NCBI GenBank assembly: GCA_963793025.1 | Contig: CAWBYL010000001.1 | Location: forward strand, 519,391 to 583,390 | Length of the DNA: 64,000 nucleotides | Direction of reading: 5' to 3' | Source of the DNA: CAWBYL01 sp963793025 | Lineage (GTDB): Bacteria; Actinomycetota; Acidimicrobiia; Acidimicrobiales; Acidimicrobilacustridaceae | Shown: positions 24,914-34,867 of the stretch, piece after piece | How the letters are laid out: each line of letters starts with the position of its first letter | Numbering within the stretch: the first letter of the stretch is position 1 | The notes under the pieces: generated by a model | What the model saw: only the letters and a program-made list of their open reading frames with translations | What the model was told of the DNA's origin: nothing | Database searches by the model: none | Program-made: the position numbers and the translations under genes

Positions 24914-26145
24914 GTGGACCGCATCGACGAGCTCCAAACCGCCCTCGCCGCCGCCCTCGACCGCATCGACGAGCTGCGAGACCCACGTGAACCGGCTCGA
25001 CCGCCGAGCCGAGCCTCGGCCCCTTTCCTCACCACGGAGCCACACCCCGGCTCGGGACGGAGCCGGATCAGCGCCGACCGCCCTCACGGCGCACGACGAG
25101 GCCCTCGAGCAGGCGCCCGTCGCTCTGGTGGATCGACGACGCCTCCTATCCCGGGCCGGGACGGTCGCCGTCGGTGCCGTGCTCGGCGGCGCCGCCGCCT
25201 CCCTCGCCTCCGCCAGTCCTGCTGCGGCGGCCAGCGGCAGCTTCGACTCGGAACGACGCCAGCACTGCGTGTGAGGGCGTCGCCAACACCGGTACCGGGG
25301 CGAGGTCTGGAGGGTCACGAACATCGGCCCCGCCGCATCGATAGCGGTGACGGCGACTGATGCCTTCGCCGCCGTCGACGTCGACGGCACGGGTTCGGAC
25401 ATCGGCGTGAACGTCGTAGCCGATGGGTGGGGCGTCCGGGCGTGGGCATCCGGACCGCTGGGAATCGGCACATTCGGAGGGAGTGAACGGTGGTCTCTTC
25501 GGGGTGGGTGGCCACGGCGGGAGCGGAGCGATCGGCCTCGGTGGCTTCTCCCCCGACGGGATCGGGACATTCGCCTGGGGCCAGGCCGCCTCGCTTCTTC
25601 TCGGCCCGTTGAACGCCAACGATCCAGACACCCCGGCGCCCCGGACCAGCGACTTCGACCACCGACGGGGTGAGGTCGCCTTCGACGAGAACGACGACCT
25701 CTGGGTGTGCACCGCCTCGGGGAATCCGGGCACGTGGGTGCGCCTGGCCGGAGCGACCACGGCGGGCGCCTTCACCGCTTTGCCCACGCCGGTCCGCGTC
25801 TACGACACACGCCCGGGCTCGGGGAAGCCCGGCGCCGGTACCGGGCCGATCTCCGGTACCCGCCACGGCATCGATCTCACCGCCAACTCCTCCGGCCTCC
25901 CGGTCGACGCCAGCGCGGCGATGGTCACCATGGCCGTCACCAACACCGTGGCCAACCCCGCCGCCTACGGCCAGCTCTACCCCGACGCACTTGCGACCCC
26001 ACCAGCCACCTCCGTCATCAACTGGACCGCCGCCAACACGGTCATCGCCACCACCACAACGACTGGCCTCACCGCCGGCAAGGTCGCCGTCACCATCGCC
26101 CCCGGCGCCAACGTCATCCTCGACCTCATCGGCTACTGGCGATGA
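24914..26145 (+). pseudogene. Frame-broken third fibre-like paralogue C
   Basis: Starts at GTG 24914, six bases after AAGGAG, exactly as B. The coiled coil (RIDELQTALAAALDRIDEL), the signal VDRRRLLSRAGTVAVGAVL, the Gly-rich middle (VNGGLFGVGGHGGSGAIGLGG) and the C-terminal domain ending LDLIGYWR are all present, but in different frames. Breaks are visible near 24983 (extra C in CCC), 25247 (extra G), about 25300 and about 25480. Correcting four single-base changes restores a protein of about 410 residues like A and B. It is either a decaying copy or a victim of consensus errors. Confidence 0.8.
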
Positions 26146-26333
26146 CGGTTCAGCTGGCCACCCCCATCACACCTCGAGCTCGCCCGAAGAAGGGCTGACT
26201 CCAGCGCTCCTCGAGGCCGCGTTCCCATGGGCGGAACGGGGTGTTCGTGCCATACTTCCCGCCGACTCGGGAGAACCGCGGCCGCATGTCGGCGCGATAC
26301 GACCCATCCGTGAACACAAGGCGGGGAACACGC

Positions 26334-29048
26334 ATGCGCGACCCATTCGGAGCTCGTCTCGTCCTGGCCGGCGGTACCAGAGCCCGGCATCAGGAGGGCC
26401 CGGGGGCTCGGGCCCGCACGATCACGACGTTGTGCGTCCTCGTGGCCGGCGTCTGCCTGCTCAGCATGATGCCTGTCGCCGCCTCGGCAGAGACGCTCCA
26501 CCAGCCCGAAGCGGTCTGCAGTCCGACCATCCCGACCTCACCTCCCGTGGAGACGACCAACGGCGGGTTCCACGCCATCGATCCCACACGTGTCCTCGAC
26601 ACCCGCCTCACGATCGGCGCGGTGGGCGCAGGCTGCACCGCGGTCGTCGACCTCGTCGGCGTGGTTCCCCAGCAGGCCTCGTCCGCCGCCCTCGACGTGG
26701 TCGCCGTCGGGGCCGTCGGCGTGGGGTACGTCACGGTCTACCCGTGCGACCAGCCCCGACCGGTCGCCTCCAACCTCAACAGCCGAACCGGTGACGCCGT
26801 GCCCAACGCGGTGGTCGTGCCGCTCCAGGCCGGTCGGCGGATCTGCCTCTACACGTCGATCACCACCCAGCTCGTGGTGGACGTGACGGGATGGTTCGGC
26901 CCCGGCGGCATCGGGTTCGACCACGCCACGCCGTCCCGTGCCCTCGACACCCGCTTCGGACCCCGGCCCGACGGCGGCGCCGGCCCCCTCACCGGTGGGG
27001 CTGCCATGCGGATCCCCCTTGCCGGCCTGAACGGTGTCCCCGCCGACGCCCAGGCGGTGTCGGTCAACATCACCGCCACCAACACCTCGTCTCCGGGCTG
27101 GGTCACCGCCTACCCGTGCGGCACGCCCCTTCCGGCCACCTCGAACGGCAACTACCAGGCCGGCGCGACCCGGGCGAGCCAAGCCCTCGTGGGCCTCGGG
27201 GGCGGAGCCCTGTGCATCTACACGTCGGCCACCATCGACCTCATCGTCGACGTGTCCGGGTGGTTCTCGCTGACCACCGACGGCACCCGCATGACCCCGA
27301 TCGTCGGGACCCGCGTCGTCGACTCGCGGTCGGGAATCGGCGGTTGGTCCGGGCCCATCCAGGCCGGCCAGACCAAGTCGTTCGATCCGTCGGTGGCCGG
27401 CACGGTTCCGGTGGGTGCCACCGCCGCCCTCGACATCGTGGCCACCAACGCCTCGGGCGACGGCTACGTCACCCTCTACCCCTGTGGCGGCCCGCTCCCG
27501 GCCACCTCGTCGCTCAACTTCCTCGCCGGTGAGGACGTGGCCAACCTGGCCACGATCCCAGTGGGAGCCAACGGGCTGATCTGCGTCTACGCCTCGAACA
27601 CGACCCAACTCGTCGTGGACGTCACCGGCTCCCTGGGGGCCAGCGGTCCGCTGCGAGCGCTGAACGTCACGGGAGGGCTCAACCCGGCCTTCACCCCTGA
27701 CGGACACGACTACGGCGTGCCCTGCGCGGAGGGCACCAACAACCTGACCGTCACGGCGACGCCCGTCCCGCAGGGCACGGCGACGGTCTCCGGAGCCAAC
27801 GGCGCCGGCGTCGTCAGCGCGGTCGAGGACCAGCTGATCACCATCACCGCCACCACCCTCGGCGGCCAGAGCGAGCAGTACTTCGTGCGCTGCCTGCCTC
27901 ACGACTTCCCGGCCCTCGAGGTTCACCGCCTCGATGACCCGACGCCCGGCTGGTACATGATGACAACCGGGGTCGCCGCTCCCATCGGTTCACCCGCCTA
28001 CGCCGTCATCCTCGACGACCACGGCGCCGCGGTCTGGTACCACAAGGCCGACACCAAGATCCTCGACTTCAAGCGCCTACCCAACGGCAACCTCGCCTGG
28101 GCCCCGCTCCTCGGGCCCGGTTTCGGGGTCAACCCCTTCGGAGCCTTCGAGGAGCGCACCCTCGACAGCGCCGTCGTGCGCACGTGGAGCACCGTGGGCA
28201 CACCCACCGACTTCCACGAGATGCTCCCGATGGCCAACGGGAACATGATGATGGAGTCGTACCACTTCCGCGCCGGCGTCGACGTCAGCGCCCTCGGTCC
28301 GGCCTATCCCTCACCGGCCAACGTGATGGACTCCTGGATCCAGGAGATCCGCCCCGACGGCACCGTGGCCTGGAGCTGGCACAGCGAGGACCACATCGCT
28401 CCGGCCGAGACCGTCTCCCAGCTCGAAGGCGTCGGGATCGACAACTCGTCGCCGAACGGCCCGATCCTCGATCTCATCCACAACAACTCGATCGAGGTGG
28501 ATCCGGCGACGGGAAACCTGATCGTCTCCGCCCGCCACCTCGACGCTGTGTTCGCCATCCGCCGCAATCCGGGCCAGCCCGACGACGGCAACGTGCTCTG
28601 GAAGCTGGGCGGGAACGCCCCGACGAGCCCGACCACCAAGGATCTGACGCCGATCGGCGACATCTATGGCGGACCCCATGCCCAACACGACGCTCGCCTG
28701 CTCCCCAACGGCCACCTGTCCATGTTCGACGACGAGTCCGGCCATCCCGACCGCACCGCTCGCGGCATCGAGTACGCCCTCGACCTCAACGCCGGCACGG
28801 CCACGGTGGTGTGGCAGTACTTCAACCCGACCGGGAACCATTCGAACGCCATGGGGAGCACCCGCCGCTACGCCGACGGCTCGACGGTCATCGGCTGGGG
28901 GCTGCTCAACGAGCTGTTCGACGACATCGGACCGTGGGACAACCGCACCCTCTACCTCGTCCAGAAGCCTCTCGGCATCGGGTACCGGGTGATCAAGGAG
29001 CCGCTGTCGTCGTTCGATGCGGCCACCCTGCGAGCCAACGCCGGCTGA
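26334..29048 (+). CDS. Secreted arylsulfotransferase-like protein with three VLDTR domains
   Basis: 904 residues from ATG 26334, which has AAGGCGGGG about eight bases upstream. A Sec-type signal ends near VAASAE. Three consecutive VLDTR-type beta domains follow (strands RVLDTR, RALDTR, RVVDSR), each with a Cys pair (YPC...ICLY). After them is a cadherin-like beta sandwich (GLNPAFTPDGHDYGV), then about 380 residues of an ASST-type beta-propeller with DFHEM, DLIHNNSIEVD and GGPHAQHDARLLPNGH supplying the family's His/Asn residues. It would move sulfuryl groups between phenolic compounds outside the cell. Substrate unknown. Confidence 0.87.
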   Translation: MRDPFGARLVLAGGTRARHQEGPGARARTITTLCVLVAGVCLLSMMPVAASAETLHQPEAVCSPTIPTSPPVETTNGGFHAIDPTRVLDTRLTIGAVGAGCTAVVDLVGVVPQQASSAALDVVAVGAVGVGYVTVYPCDQPRPVASNLNSRTGDAVPNAVVVPLQAGRRICLYTSITTQLVVDVTGWFGPGGIGFDHATPSRALDTRFGPRPDGGAGPLTGGAAMRIPLAGLNGVPADAQAVSVNITATNTSSPGWVTAYPCGTPLPATSNGNYQAGATRASQALVGLGGGALCIYTSATIDLIVDVSGWFSLTTDGTRMTPIVGTRVVDSRSGIGGWSGPIQAGQTKSFDPSVAGTVPVGATAALDIVATNASGDGYVTLYPCGGPLPATSSLNFLAGEDVANLATIPVGANGLICVYASNTTQLVVDVTGSLGASGPLRALNVTGGLNPAFTPDGHDYGVPCAEGTNNLTVTATPVPQGTATVSGANGAGVVSAVEDQLITITATTLGGQSEQYFVRCLPHDFPALEVHRLDDPTPGWYMMTTGVAAPIGSPAYAVILDDHGAAVWYHKADTKILDFKRLPNGNLAWAPLLGPGFGVNPFGAFEERTLDSAVVRTWSTVGTPTDFHEMLPMANGNMMMESYHFRAGVDVSALGPAYPSPANVMDSWIQEIRPDGTVAWSWHSEDHIAPAETVSQLEGVGIDNSSPNGPILDLIHNNSIEVDPATGNLIVSARHLDAVFAIRRNPGQPDDGNVLWKLGGNAPTSPTTKDLTPIGDIYGGPHAQHDARLLPNGHLSMFDDESGHPDRTARGIEYALDLNAGTATVVWQYFNPTGNHSNAMGSTRRYADGSTVIGWGLLNELFDDIGPWDNRTLYLVQKPLGIGYRVIKEPLSSFDAATLRANAG

Positions 29049-29061
29049 CGGACCGCGCGGC

Positions 29062-31956
29062 TCAGCCGTACCAGCCGACGACGTCGGCCAGCAGGTCCAC
29101 CTTGCCGATCGGGTTGGCCAACAGGATCGTGCCCGATCCGAACATCGAGCTCGAATCGCTCAGGTTCATCGTCACCTGGTTGGGCACGATCTGGTTGACC
29201 TTGTAGTTGAGGCTCGAGACCATCGGTAGTGGCGCCTGGGGGTACACCGTCACGTAGCCGCCGTCGACGTTCCCGTTGACGGCGGTGACGTTCATCGACA
29301 CCGCCACCGGGTCCGTACCGGGGACGGCGAAGCGGCCGACGATCCCGAGGGCCAGCGGCGTGGGCCCGCCGATCTGGGGACCCGATCCCGGCACCCGGGT
29401 GTCGGCGAAGCGCCTCGGGGTCACGGGGAAGAACCGGCTCCCGCTCCCCGCCCGGTAGTAGCCGACGACGTCAGCCAGGATCTCGCTGGTGCCGTAGGGA
29501 ACCGAGAAGGACACCGACCCACCCGAGCCGACCTTCACGGTGACCAGGTTGGCCCGGGTGTCGCCGGCGTAGAAGTTCATGTTGGACGCGTTCGGGACGG
29601 ACTGGCCCGTCGGGAACACCGTGAGGTAGCCGCCGTTGGCGGTGGGGTTCACCACCGTCACGTTCATGACCACGGCGTCGGCGTCGCCGGGGACGTCGCC
29701 TTGGCCGGCCACGGCGAGGTCCAACGGGGTGGGGCCCCCGACCGGGGCATCCGGAGCACCGATGGCGTTGCGGGTGTCGAGCACCCGGTCGGGGTCGACA
29801 CCGGAGAAGCCGGTGGCGTCACCGGGCGCGAAGTAGCCGACGAGGTCGGCGATGACGTCGGCGTTGCCGAACGGGACGACGAAGTCGACCCGACCGTTGG
29901 CGCCCACGCCGACCGTGACCAGGTTGGCCACCGTGCGGCCGGCCACGAAGTTCAGGCTGGACACCGTCGGCACCGCTCCACCCTCGGGGTAGACGGTGAG
30001 ATAGGAGCCGGTGACCGTCGGGTTCACCGCGGTCACGTTGACGATCACCGCGGTGGCGTTGGCCGGAACCCCTTTGACCCCGGCCACCAACAGCGACCGA
30101 GGGGTGACGCCCACCTTGGCCATGGGACCGCCGATGCCGGTGCCGGTGTGGAGGATCCGAGTCGGCGTGACCGGCGTGAACTCCGACCCGATGGTGGCGC
30201 TGGCCGTGCCCGCCGGGCCCGCACCGATCGAGTTGGTGGCGGTGACGTCGAAGCTGTAGGTGACGCCCGGCGTCAGGCCGTTCACGGTGCACGTGAGAGC
30301 TCCTGAGGTCTGACAGGACGCTCCGCCAGGGCTGGCCGTCACCGCGTAGGTCAGGATCGAGAACCCTCCGTCGTACGGAGCTGTCCACGAAACGGCGGCG
30401 GCCCCGACCCGCGGGTTGACAGAGACCGACCCGGGTGCGGCGGGCACCTGGCTCACGGCTCGGCCCAGATCGATCTTGGGGAAGACGTAGGAGCTCACCG
30501 AGACCGACGGGCCACTGGACACCAGCCGGGTCACGAGCTGGCCGATGGTGAAGGCCGGGTAGCGCTGGCGCAGCACGGCAAGGGCACCGGTCACCGCCGG
30601 CGTGGCCATCGAGGTGCCACTCATGATCCCCATCGTGCTGGGGGGCGTGGCGGCCGACGGGATCGACGAGGTGATCGAGGACCCCGGCGCCAGCAGGTCG
30701 ACCTGGGGACCGACGTTGGCGTAGGAGGCGACGGCTCCGCTCGAGTCGTCGACGGCGCCCACGGTGACGGCGGTGGAGATGCATCCGGGTGCGGTGACGC
30801 CGCCCCGGCTCCCGTCGTTGCCCGACGCGATGACGGTGGCGATGCCCACGGCGAGGAGCTGATCGATGTAGGGCTTCTCCGGTTCCGAGTCGCAGTTGCC
30901 CGGATAGACGGTGGTGCCGCCGAGGCTCAGGTTGACCGCAGTCAGGCCCGGGTAGGTGGCCCGGTTGTCGTAGAGCCACTGCAGGGCGTCGGTGATGTCG
31001 GTGTCAGCGGCTCCGATTACGCCGTGCACGACATCAACGCTGAAGACCTGGATGGCGATGATCGATGCCCCCGGAGCCACGCCCGAAGGCACGACCCCCG
31101 ACGACCCGGTCCCGCCGGCGGCGATGCCGGCCACGTGGGTGCCGTGCCGGCAGGCGCTGATGCTCGTGGGGCACGGGGCGGCGGTGCCGGGCCCCGAGGT
31201 CGCGAGGACCTGGCCGGGACAGGCGGGCACGTAGCCCTGCGCGTTGGTCCCGAAGCAGGCCTCGGCGATCACCTTGGACCCGCCGCCGGAGGACAGATAG
31301 GTGTGCGCGGCCTGGACCCCGGAGTCGAGGACGGCGACCGTCGCATCGGTCCCCTTCCAACCGGCAGCCCACACCGCCGGGGCGCCGATGGTGGTCGTCG
31401 AGTTGACCGACGAAACCGTCTTGAACTCGTTGGCGGCAACCGAGTCGACCAGCTCGGAGCGGCGCAGCGCCTCCAGACCGGCAGCGTCCACCGAGAAGGT
31501 GGCGACAGGCACGGTGTCGCTGGCGGCGACGTCGCCGTAGCTGCCGGCAGGGAGCTGGGCGAGCAGATCGGCGGTGGTGGCCGCCGCCGCCGCCGCCTTC
31601 TCCTCGTCGGTGCCCGTGACGGGCACGGCCAGGCGCACGATCACCGTGGCTTCGCCGTCGGCGGCGATCTGCTCTTCGACCCGCGGGGCGACCGGGACGG
31701 CGATCGGCGGGGCGACATGCGGCTCGTCTACCGCGATCGCGGACGGAACGGGTCCGGCCGGATCGGTCCCCGCGGTGTCGGGAACCCCCGTGCTCGGGAT
31801 CGGCACCGATGACGTCGCCGGTACCGCGGACGTCGGTGCGAGGGCGTCGCCACCCTCCTCGCTGCGCGGGACGGTCAGCCAGGCGACGCCGGCGATCAGG
31901 ACCAGAGCCACGAGGACGGCCACCATCCGCACGGGTCTCAGCGCTCGGTCCGGCAC
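29062..31956 (-). CDS. Subtilisin-like S8 protease with FN3 and three VLDTR domains
   Basis: 964 residues. A membrane segment or signal lies at 10-30, then a low-complexity Pro/Thr linker and an I9-like pro-region at about 100-180. The S8 catalytic domain has Asp211 (VAVLDSG), His271 (RHGTHVAG), oxyanion Asn380 and Ser449 (SGTSMATP). One FN3 domain (about 505-600) and three VLDTR-type domains without Cys pairs follow, ending VVGWYG. The GTG start at 31956 is only two bases from GAGGAGGG, so the ATG at 31926 is possible. Probably a cell-wall or secreted protease; its tail matches the surface proteins next to it. Confidence 0.93.
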   Translation of the reverse strand: MPDRALRPVRMVAVLVALVLIAGVAWLTVPRSEEGGDALAPTSAVPATSSVPIPSTGVPDTAGTDPAGPVPSAIAVDEPHVAPPIAVPVAPRVEEQIAADGEATVIVRLAVPVTGTDEEKAAAAAATTADLLAQLPAGSYGDVAASDTVPVATFSVDAAGLEALRRSELVDSVAANEFKTVSSVNSTTTIGAPAVWAAGWKGTDATVAVLDSGVQAAHTYLSSGGGSKVIAEACFGTNAQGYVPACPGQVLATSGPGTAAPCPTSISACRHGTHVAGIAAGGTGSSGVVPSGVAPGASIIAIQVFSVDVVHGVIGAADTDITDALQWLYDNRATYPGLTAVNLSLGGTTVYPGNCDSEPEKPYIDQLLAVGIATVIASGNDGSRGGVTAPGCISTAVTVGAVDDSSGAVASYANVGPQVDLLAPGSSITSSIPSAATPPSTMGIMSGTSMATPAVTGALAVLRQRYPAFTIGQLVTRLVSSGPSVSVSSYVFPKIDLGRAVSQVPAAPGSVSVNPRVGAAAVSWTAPYDGGFSILTYAVTASPGGASCQTSGALTCTVNGLTPGVTYSFDVTATNSIGAGPAGTASATIGSEFTPVTPTRILHTGTGIGGPMAKVGVTPRSLLVAGVKGVPANATAVIVNVTAVNPTVTGSYLTVYPEGGAVPTVSSLNFVAGRTVANLVTVGVGANGRVDFVVPFGNADVIADLVGYFAPGDATGFSGVDPDRVLDTRNAIGAPDAPVGGPTPLDLAVAGQGDVPGDADAVVMNVTVVNPTANGGYLTVFPTGQSVPNASNMNFYAGDTRANLVTVKVGSGGSVSFSVPYGTSEILADVVGYYRAGSGSRFFPVTPRRFADTRVPGSGPQIGGPTPLALGIVGRFAVPGTDPVAVSMNVTAVNGNVDGGYVTVYPQAPLPMVSSLNYKVNQIVPNQVTMNLSDSSSMFGSGTILLANPIGKVDLLADVVGWYG

Positions 31957-32104
31957 GTCCCTCCTCGGTCAGGTCACGCATCCAACCGACGCGACCACTT
32001 TCCGTGATCGGCACGGCCCGGTGCGAAATGTAGCGGGACCCGACGACGCGCTGGCGCCGTCGGGTGCCCCTCGCGGGGCCCGCTGTCTCGGCCATGATCG
32101 TGCC

Positions 32105-32638
32105 ATGCCCACAGGAGCCAGCGCGGCCACCAGCATGCGGGTCGCCGTGCTCGCCGACACCCACATGCGCGGCGGGTCCGACCGCCTCCCGCGCCTGGTG
32201 CTCGACGAGCTGGACCGGGCCGATGCCGTGCTCCACGCCGGGGACGTCCTCGACCCGGCCAGCCTGGCCGCCATGCGGACCCTGGTCGGTGACCGACCAC
32301 TGCACGCGGTGCTCGGCAACAACGACTACGAGCTGGTCGGCACCCTGCCCGAGCGCCTCGAGGTCGTCCTGGCGGGGGTTCCCGTCGCCATGGTCCACGA
32401 CACCGGCGCGCGAGCGGGCCGGGAGGGGCGCATGCGCCGGTGGTTCCCCGATGCCGCGGTGGTCGTGTTCGGCCACAGCCACGAGCCCTGGAACGCCGAG
32501 GGTGACCCCGGGCAGTTGTTGTTCAACCCCGGCTCGGCCGTGCAGCGCCGCCGCCAACCTCGCCACACCATGGGCGTGCTCGAGCTGAGCGAAGGACGGA
32601 TCCTCGACCACCGCATCGTGGTGGTGGACGAGGCCTGA
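32105..32638 (+). CDS. YfcE/MJ0936-type metallophosphoesterase
   Basis: 177 residues. The calcineurin-like metal motifs are in order: LADTHM, HAGDVLD, LGNND, MVHDTGAR in place of the usual MxHG, and FGHSHEPW. Such small enzymes hydrolyse phosphodiesters. It is divergent from the protease gene and convergent with the Gly-zipper protein. The Asp in VHDTG replaces the usual Gly, which may affect activity or be neutral. Confidence 0.9.
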   Translation: MPTGASAATSMRVAVLADTHMRGGSDRLPRLVLDELDRADAVLHAGDVLDPASLAAMRTLVGDRPLHAVLGNNDYELVGTLPERLEVVLAGVPVAMVHDTGARAGREGRMRRWFPDAAVVVFGHSHEPWNAEGDPGQLLFNPGSAVQRRRQPRHTMGVLELSEGRILDHRIVVVDEA

Positions 32639-32659
32639 CCACCGGGTCGGGCCGGCTGA

Positions 32660-33193
32660 TCAGCTCGCGGCGGGCGCGTCCACGTCGTTGAGCACAGCCA
32701 TCAGATCCTTCAGGTGGCTGTTGATCCGACCGGCTTCGAACTCGTAGCGGGTGTTGGTCGGGACGTGCTTCACCTCGAAGGTGTGAACCGAGGCCCGGGC
32801 GTGCACCTCGACGATCACGTCAGCCCGGTCGAACTCGAAGACGGGGGTGGTGGGCCAGAAGTGCCCACCCTTGATGGCGTAGGTGTAGGCGTAGATGCGA
32901 GTCGCCGAGGCGCCGACGGTGGTGGAGATCGGCACCGGCATGAGCGCGCCCTCCTGGTGCTCACCGAAGCCGCCGGCATCCATGCCCCGCTTCATCCCCA
33001 CGGCGGCCCCGACGAAACCACCGACGATGTCGCCGACCTCACCGCCCACCACGTCACCCATCGAGCTGCCGAGCATGGACCCGGCAGTCAACCCGCCGGC
33101 CTGGCCCCGACGTTCGAAGGCGGCGGCGGCGAGGATGGTGTCGGCGTCGCCGACCTTCTCCTGGAAGCGGGCGACGAGCGTCTTCTCGCTCAT
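32660..33193 (-). CDS. Hypothetical protein with glycine-zipper segment
   Basis: 177 residues from ATG 33193. An N-terminal helix is followed by a Gly/Val-rich stretch (GSSMGDVVGGEVGDIVGGFVGAAVG) of glycine-zipper type that could insert in or lie on membranes. The C-terminal half is beta-rich (HFWPTTPVFEFDRADVIVEV). It sits directly downstream of imuB, same strand, 69 bases away, so it may ride on the SOS message. Function not recognised. Confidence 0.65.
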   Translation of the reverse strand: MSEKTLVARFQEKVGDADTILAAAAFERRGQAGGLTAGSMLGSSMGDVVGGEVGDIVGGFVGAAVGMKRGMDAGGFGEHQEGALMPVPISTTVGASATRIYAYTYAIKGGHFWPTTPVFEFDRADVIVEVHARASVHTFEVKHVPTNTRYEFEAGRINSHLKDLMAVLNDVDAPAAS

Positions 33194-33262
33194 GGGTTCT
33201 CCGATCTCGAGCGATGTGCTGAGCAGGAGATCGTCACCCCGCGGGTCCACCTTGAGAGGCCG

Positions 33263-34867
33263 TCAGTCGTAGAGGCCCTCCACCTGCCACTCCCCCCGTT
33301 CGACGTGGACCAGCACCGCCCGACCATCGACCAGCTCGAGCTGCATACGGGCGCGGCGCCGGTGGCCGTCGGGGTCCCACCAGCGCTCGTCGGTGAGCCA
33401 CGGACCGGCCCAGGCCACCACGGCGACGGGGCGGCCCGAACCGAAGGCCACCGTGGCCGGCGCCGCACTCAGGTCGCCCCGGCCGCTGACCGCCACGGGA
33501 GCCCCGTCGACCCCGGCCAGGACGACCGGCGCCGGCCCGGGGGGCACGAGCGCCGGGGTCGGTCGCGGGACCCGGCCCGGCCACGGAGCAGCCGCGGCGG
33601 GAGCAGGCGGGCGATCGCCGGCCAGGTCGACGGCGGCGGCGGGCACGCGGGTGACCCGCTCGGCCGGCCCTCGACCGCCACGCACCTCGGGCACGCTCAC
33701 CCCGTCGGTCCCGACCAGGCCCTGCACCCGGGCCAGTGCTCGTTGGGCCCGCTCGTCGGCTGCCGTCTCCCCGCCCCAGAACCCGAGTTGACGACCCCGG
33801 GCGGGAATGACCTCGTCGGGGGTGAGGACGAGTCGGGTGATCCCGCTGGTGGGTCGCACCGCGACCGAACCGTTGAGCCACCCGTCCAGCTGCCAACGGA
33901 CCCGGTCGGCCAGGGCTCCGGCGCTGAGGGCCCCCTCGTGGCGCCACACCCGCTCGCTCGTCTCACCGTGCTCCGTCTCGGCCGAGATGCACACGCGCGT
34001 GCAGGCCAGACCGTCACCGTCGAGGCGGGCGTGCAGGTCGTCGGCCATGCCCTTGGCCACGAAGGCGGCCACATCGACCCGCTCGGCCGGCGGGTCGATC
34101 TCGGCGACGACCTCGAGGTGGCGAGGGGGCGGCGCCGTGGCCGGCGGTCGTTCGTCGAGGCCCAGGGCGAGGCGATGGGCGACGCGGCCATCGGCTCCGA
34201 AACGGGCCACCACGTCGCCGGCGTCCAGAGCGGCGAAGGCGCCGAGGGTACGCACTCCCAGGCGGACCAGGACGTCGACCAGATCAGGGCGATCGAGCAC
34301 CGACACGGGGAGCGGAGCGAGGAAGGTCGGCGTCGAGCCCGCCTCCACCACCGTGGTGGTGCCGATCAACGCGGCCCGTACGGCGGCGAAGGGGCCGTCG
34401 GCCACCCCGACCCCGGCGGCACCGGGCCACCCCGACCCGGCCAGGACCTCGTCGACGGCCGTCTCGACCAGGGCGGCCAGCGCATGATCACCACCGAAGT
34501 ACCGCGACGGTCCCCGGGTGGGGAAGGCCACCAGACCGGGCCGGGACAGTTCTATGCGGGGGGTGAAGCGCTCCAGGGCCGCCGCCACCGCTTCGAAGGA
34601 CCGGGCGTCGCGGGCGGGGTCGGCGTCGAGCACGGTGAGACCTGGGCAGCGGCCCTGGGCCTCCCGGCGCCGCTGTCCCACCTCCACCCCGTCGACGCGA
34701 GCTGCCGGCGAGCAGGCGACGACGCGGTTGGCGTACAGGACGGCCGCCGGCTCCTCGGGCTCGACCCCGGCCGACACCACGGGCCAGTCGGGACAGGCGA
34801 CCACCAAGGTGCGGACCACGGCCTCCGGAGGCCGTGAGGGAGGTGGAGGACGCCGACGCCCACTCAT
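33263..34867 (-). CDS. imuB: ImuB, inactive Y-family polymerase-like mutasome subunit
   Basis: 534 residues. The N-terminal half follows the Y-family fold, but at the first catalytic strand it reads ACPDWPVVSAG in place of the DMDAFFAS type, as expected for ImuB, which lacks polymerase acids and works as an adaptor. The middle has a helix-hairpin-helix-like LVRLGVRTLGAFAALDAGDVVARFG. The C-terminal part is Pro-rich and ends RGEWQVEGLYD. ImuB bridges ImuA, the beta clamp and DnaE2 in induced mutagenesis. Its ATG overlaps the imuA stop (ATGA). Confidence 0.92.
   Translation of the reverse strand: MSGRRRPPPPSRPPEAVVRTLVVACPDWPVVSAGVEPEEPAAVLYANRVVACSPAARVDGVEVGQRRREAQGRCPGLTVLDADPARDARSFEAVAAALERFTPRIELSRPGLVAFPTRGPSRYFGGDHALAALVETAVDEVLAGSGWPGAAGVGVADGPFAAVRAALIGTTTVVEAGSTPTFLAPLPVSVLDRPDLVDVLVRLGVRTLGAFAALDAGDVVARFGADGRVAHRLALGLDERPPATAPPPRHLEVVAEIDPPAERVDVAAFVAKGMADDLHARLDGDGLACTRVCISAETEHGETSERVWRHEGALSAGALADRVRWQLDGWLNGSVAVRPTSGITRLVLTPDEVIPARGRQLGFWGGETAADERAQRALARVQGLVGTDGVSVPEVRGGRGPAERVTRVPAAAVDLAGDRPPAPAAAAPWPGRVPRPTPALVPPGPAPVVLAGVDGAPVAVSGRGDLSAAPATVAFGSGRPVAVVAWAGPWLTDERWWDPDGHRRRARMQLELVDGRAVLVHVERGEWQVEGLYD

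Noticed and set aside
22384..26145. Prophage remnant because of fibre-like motifs
   Set aside because: No capsid, terminase, integrase or lysis gene is nearby, and the proteins carry export signals, which phage fibres do not.
26538..27926. Minus-strand frame of 462 codons opposite the ASST gene
   Set aside because: Shadow of a gene with signal peptide, repeated domains and ASST motifs.
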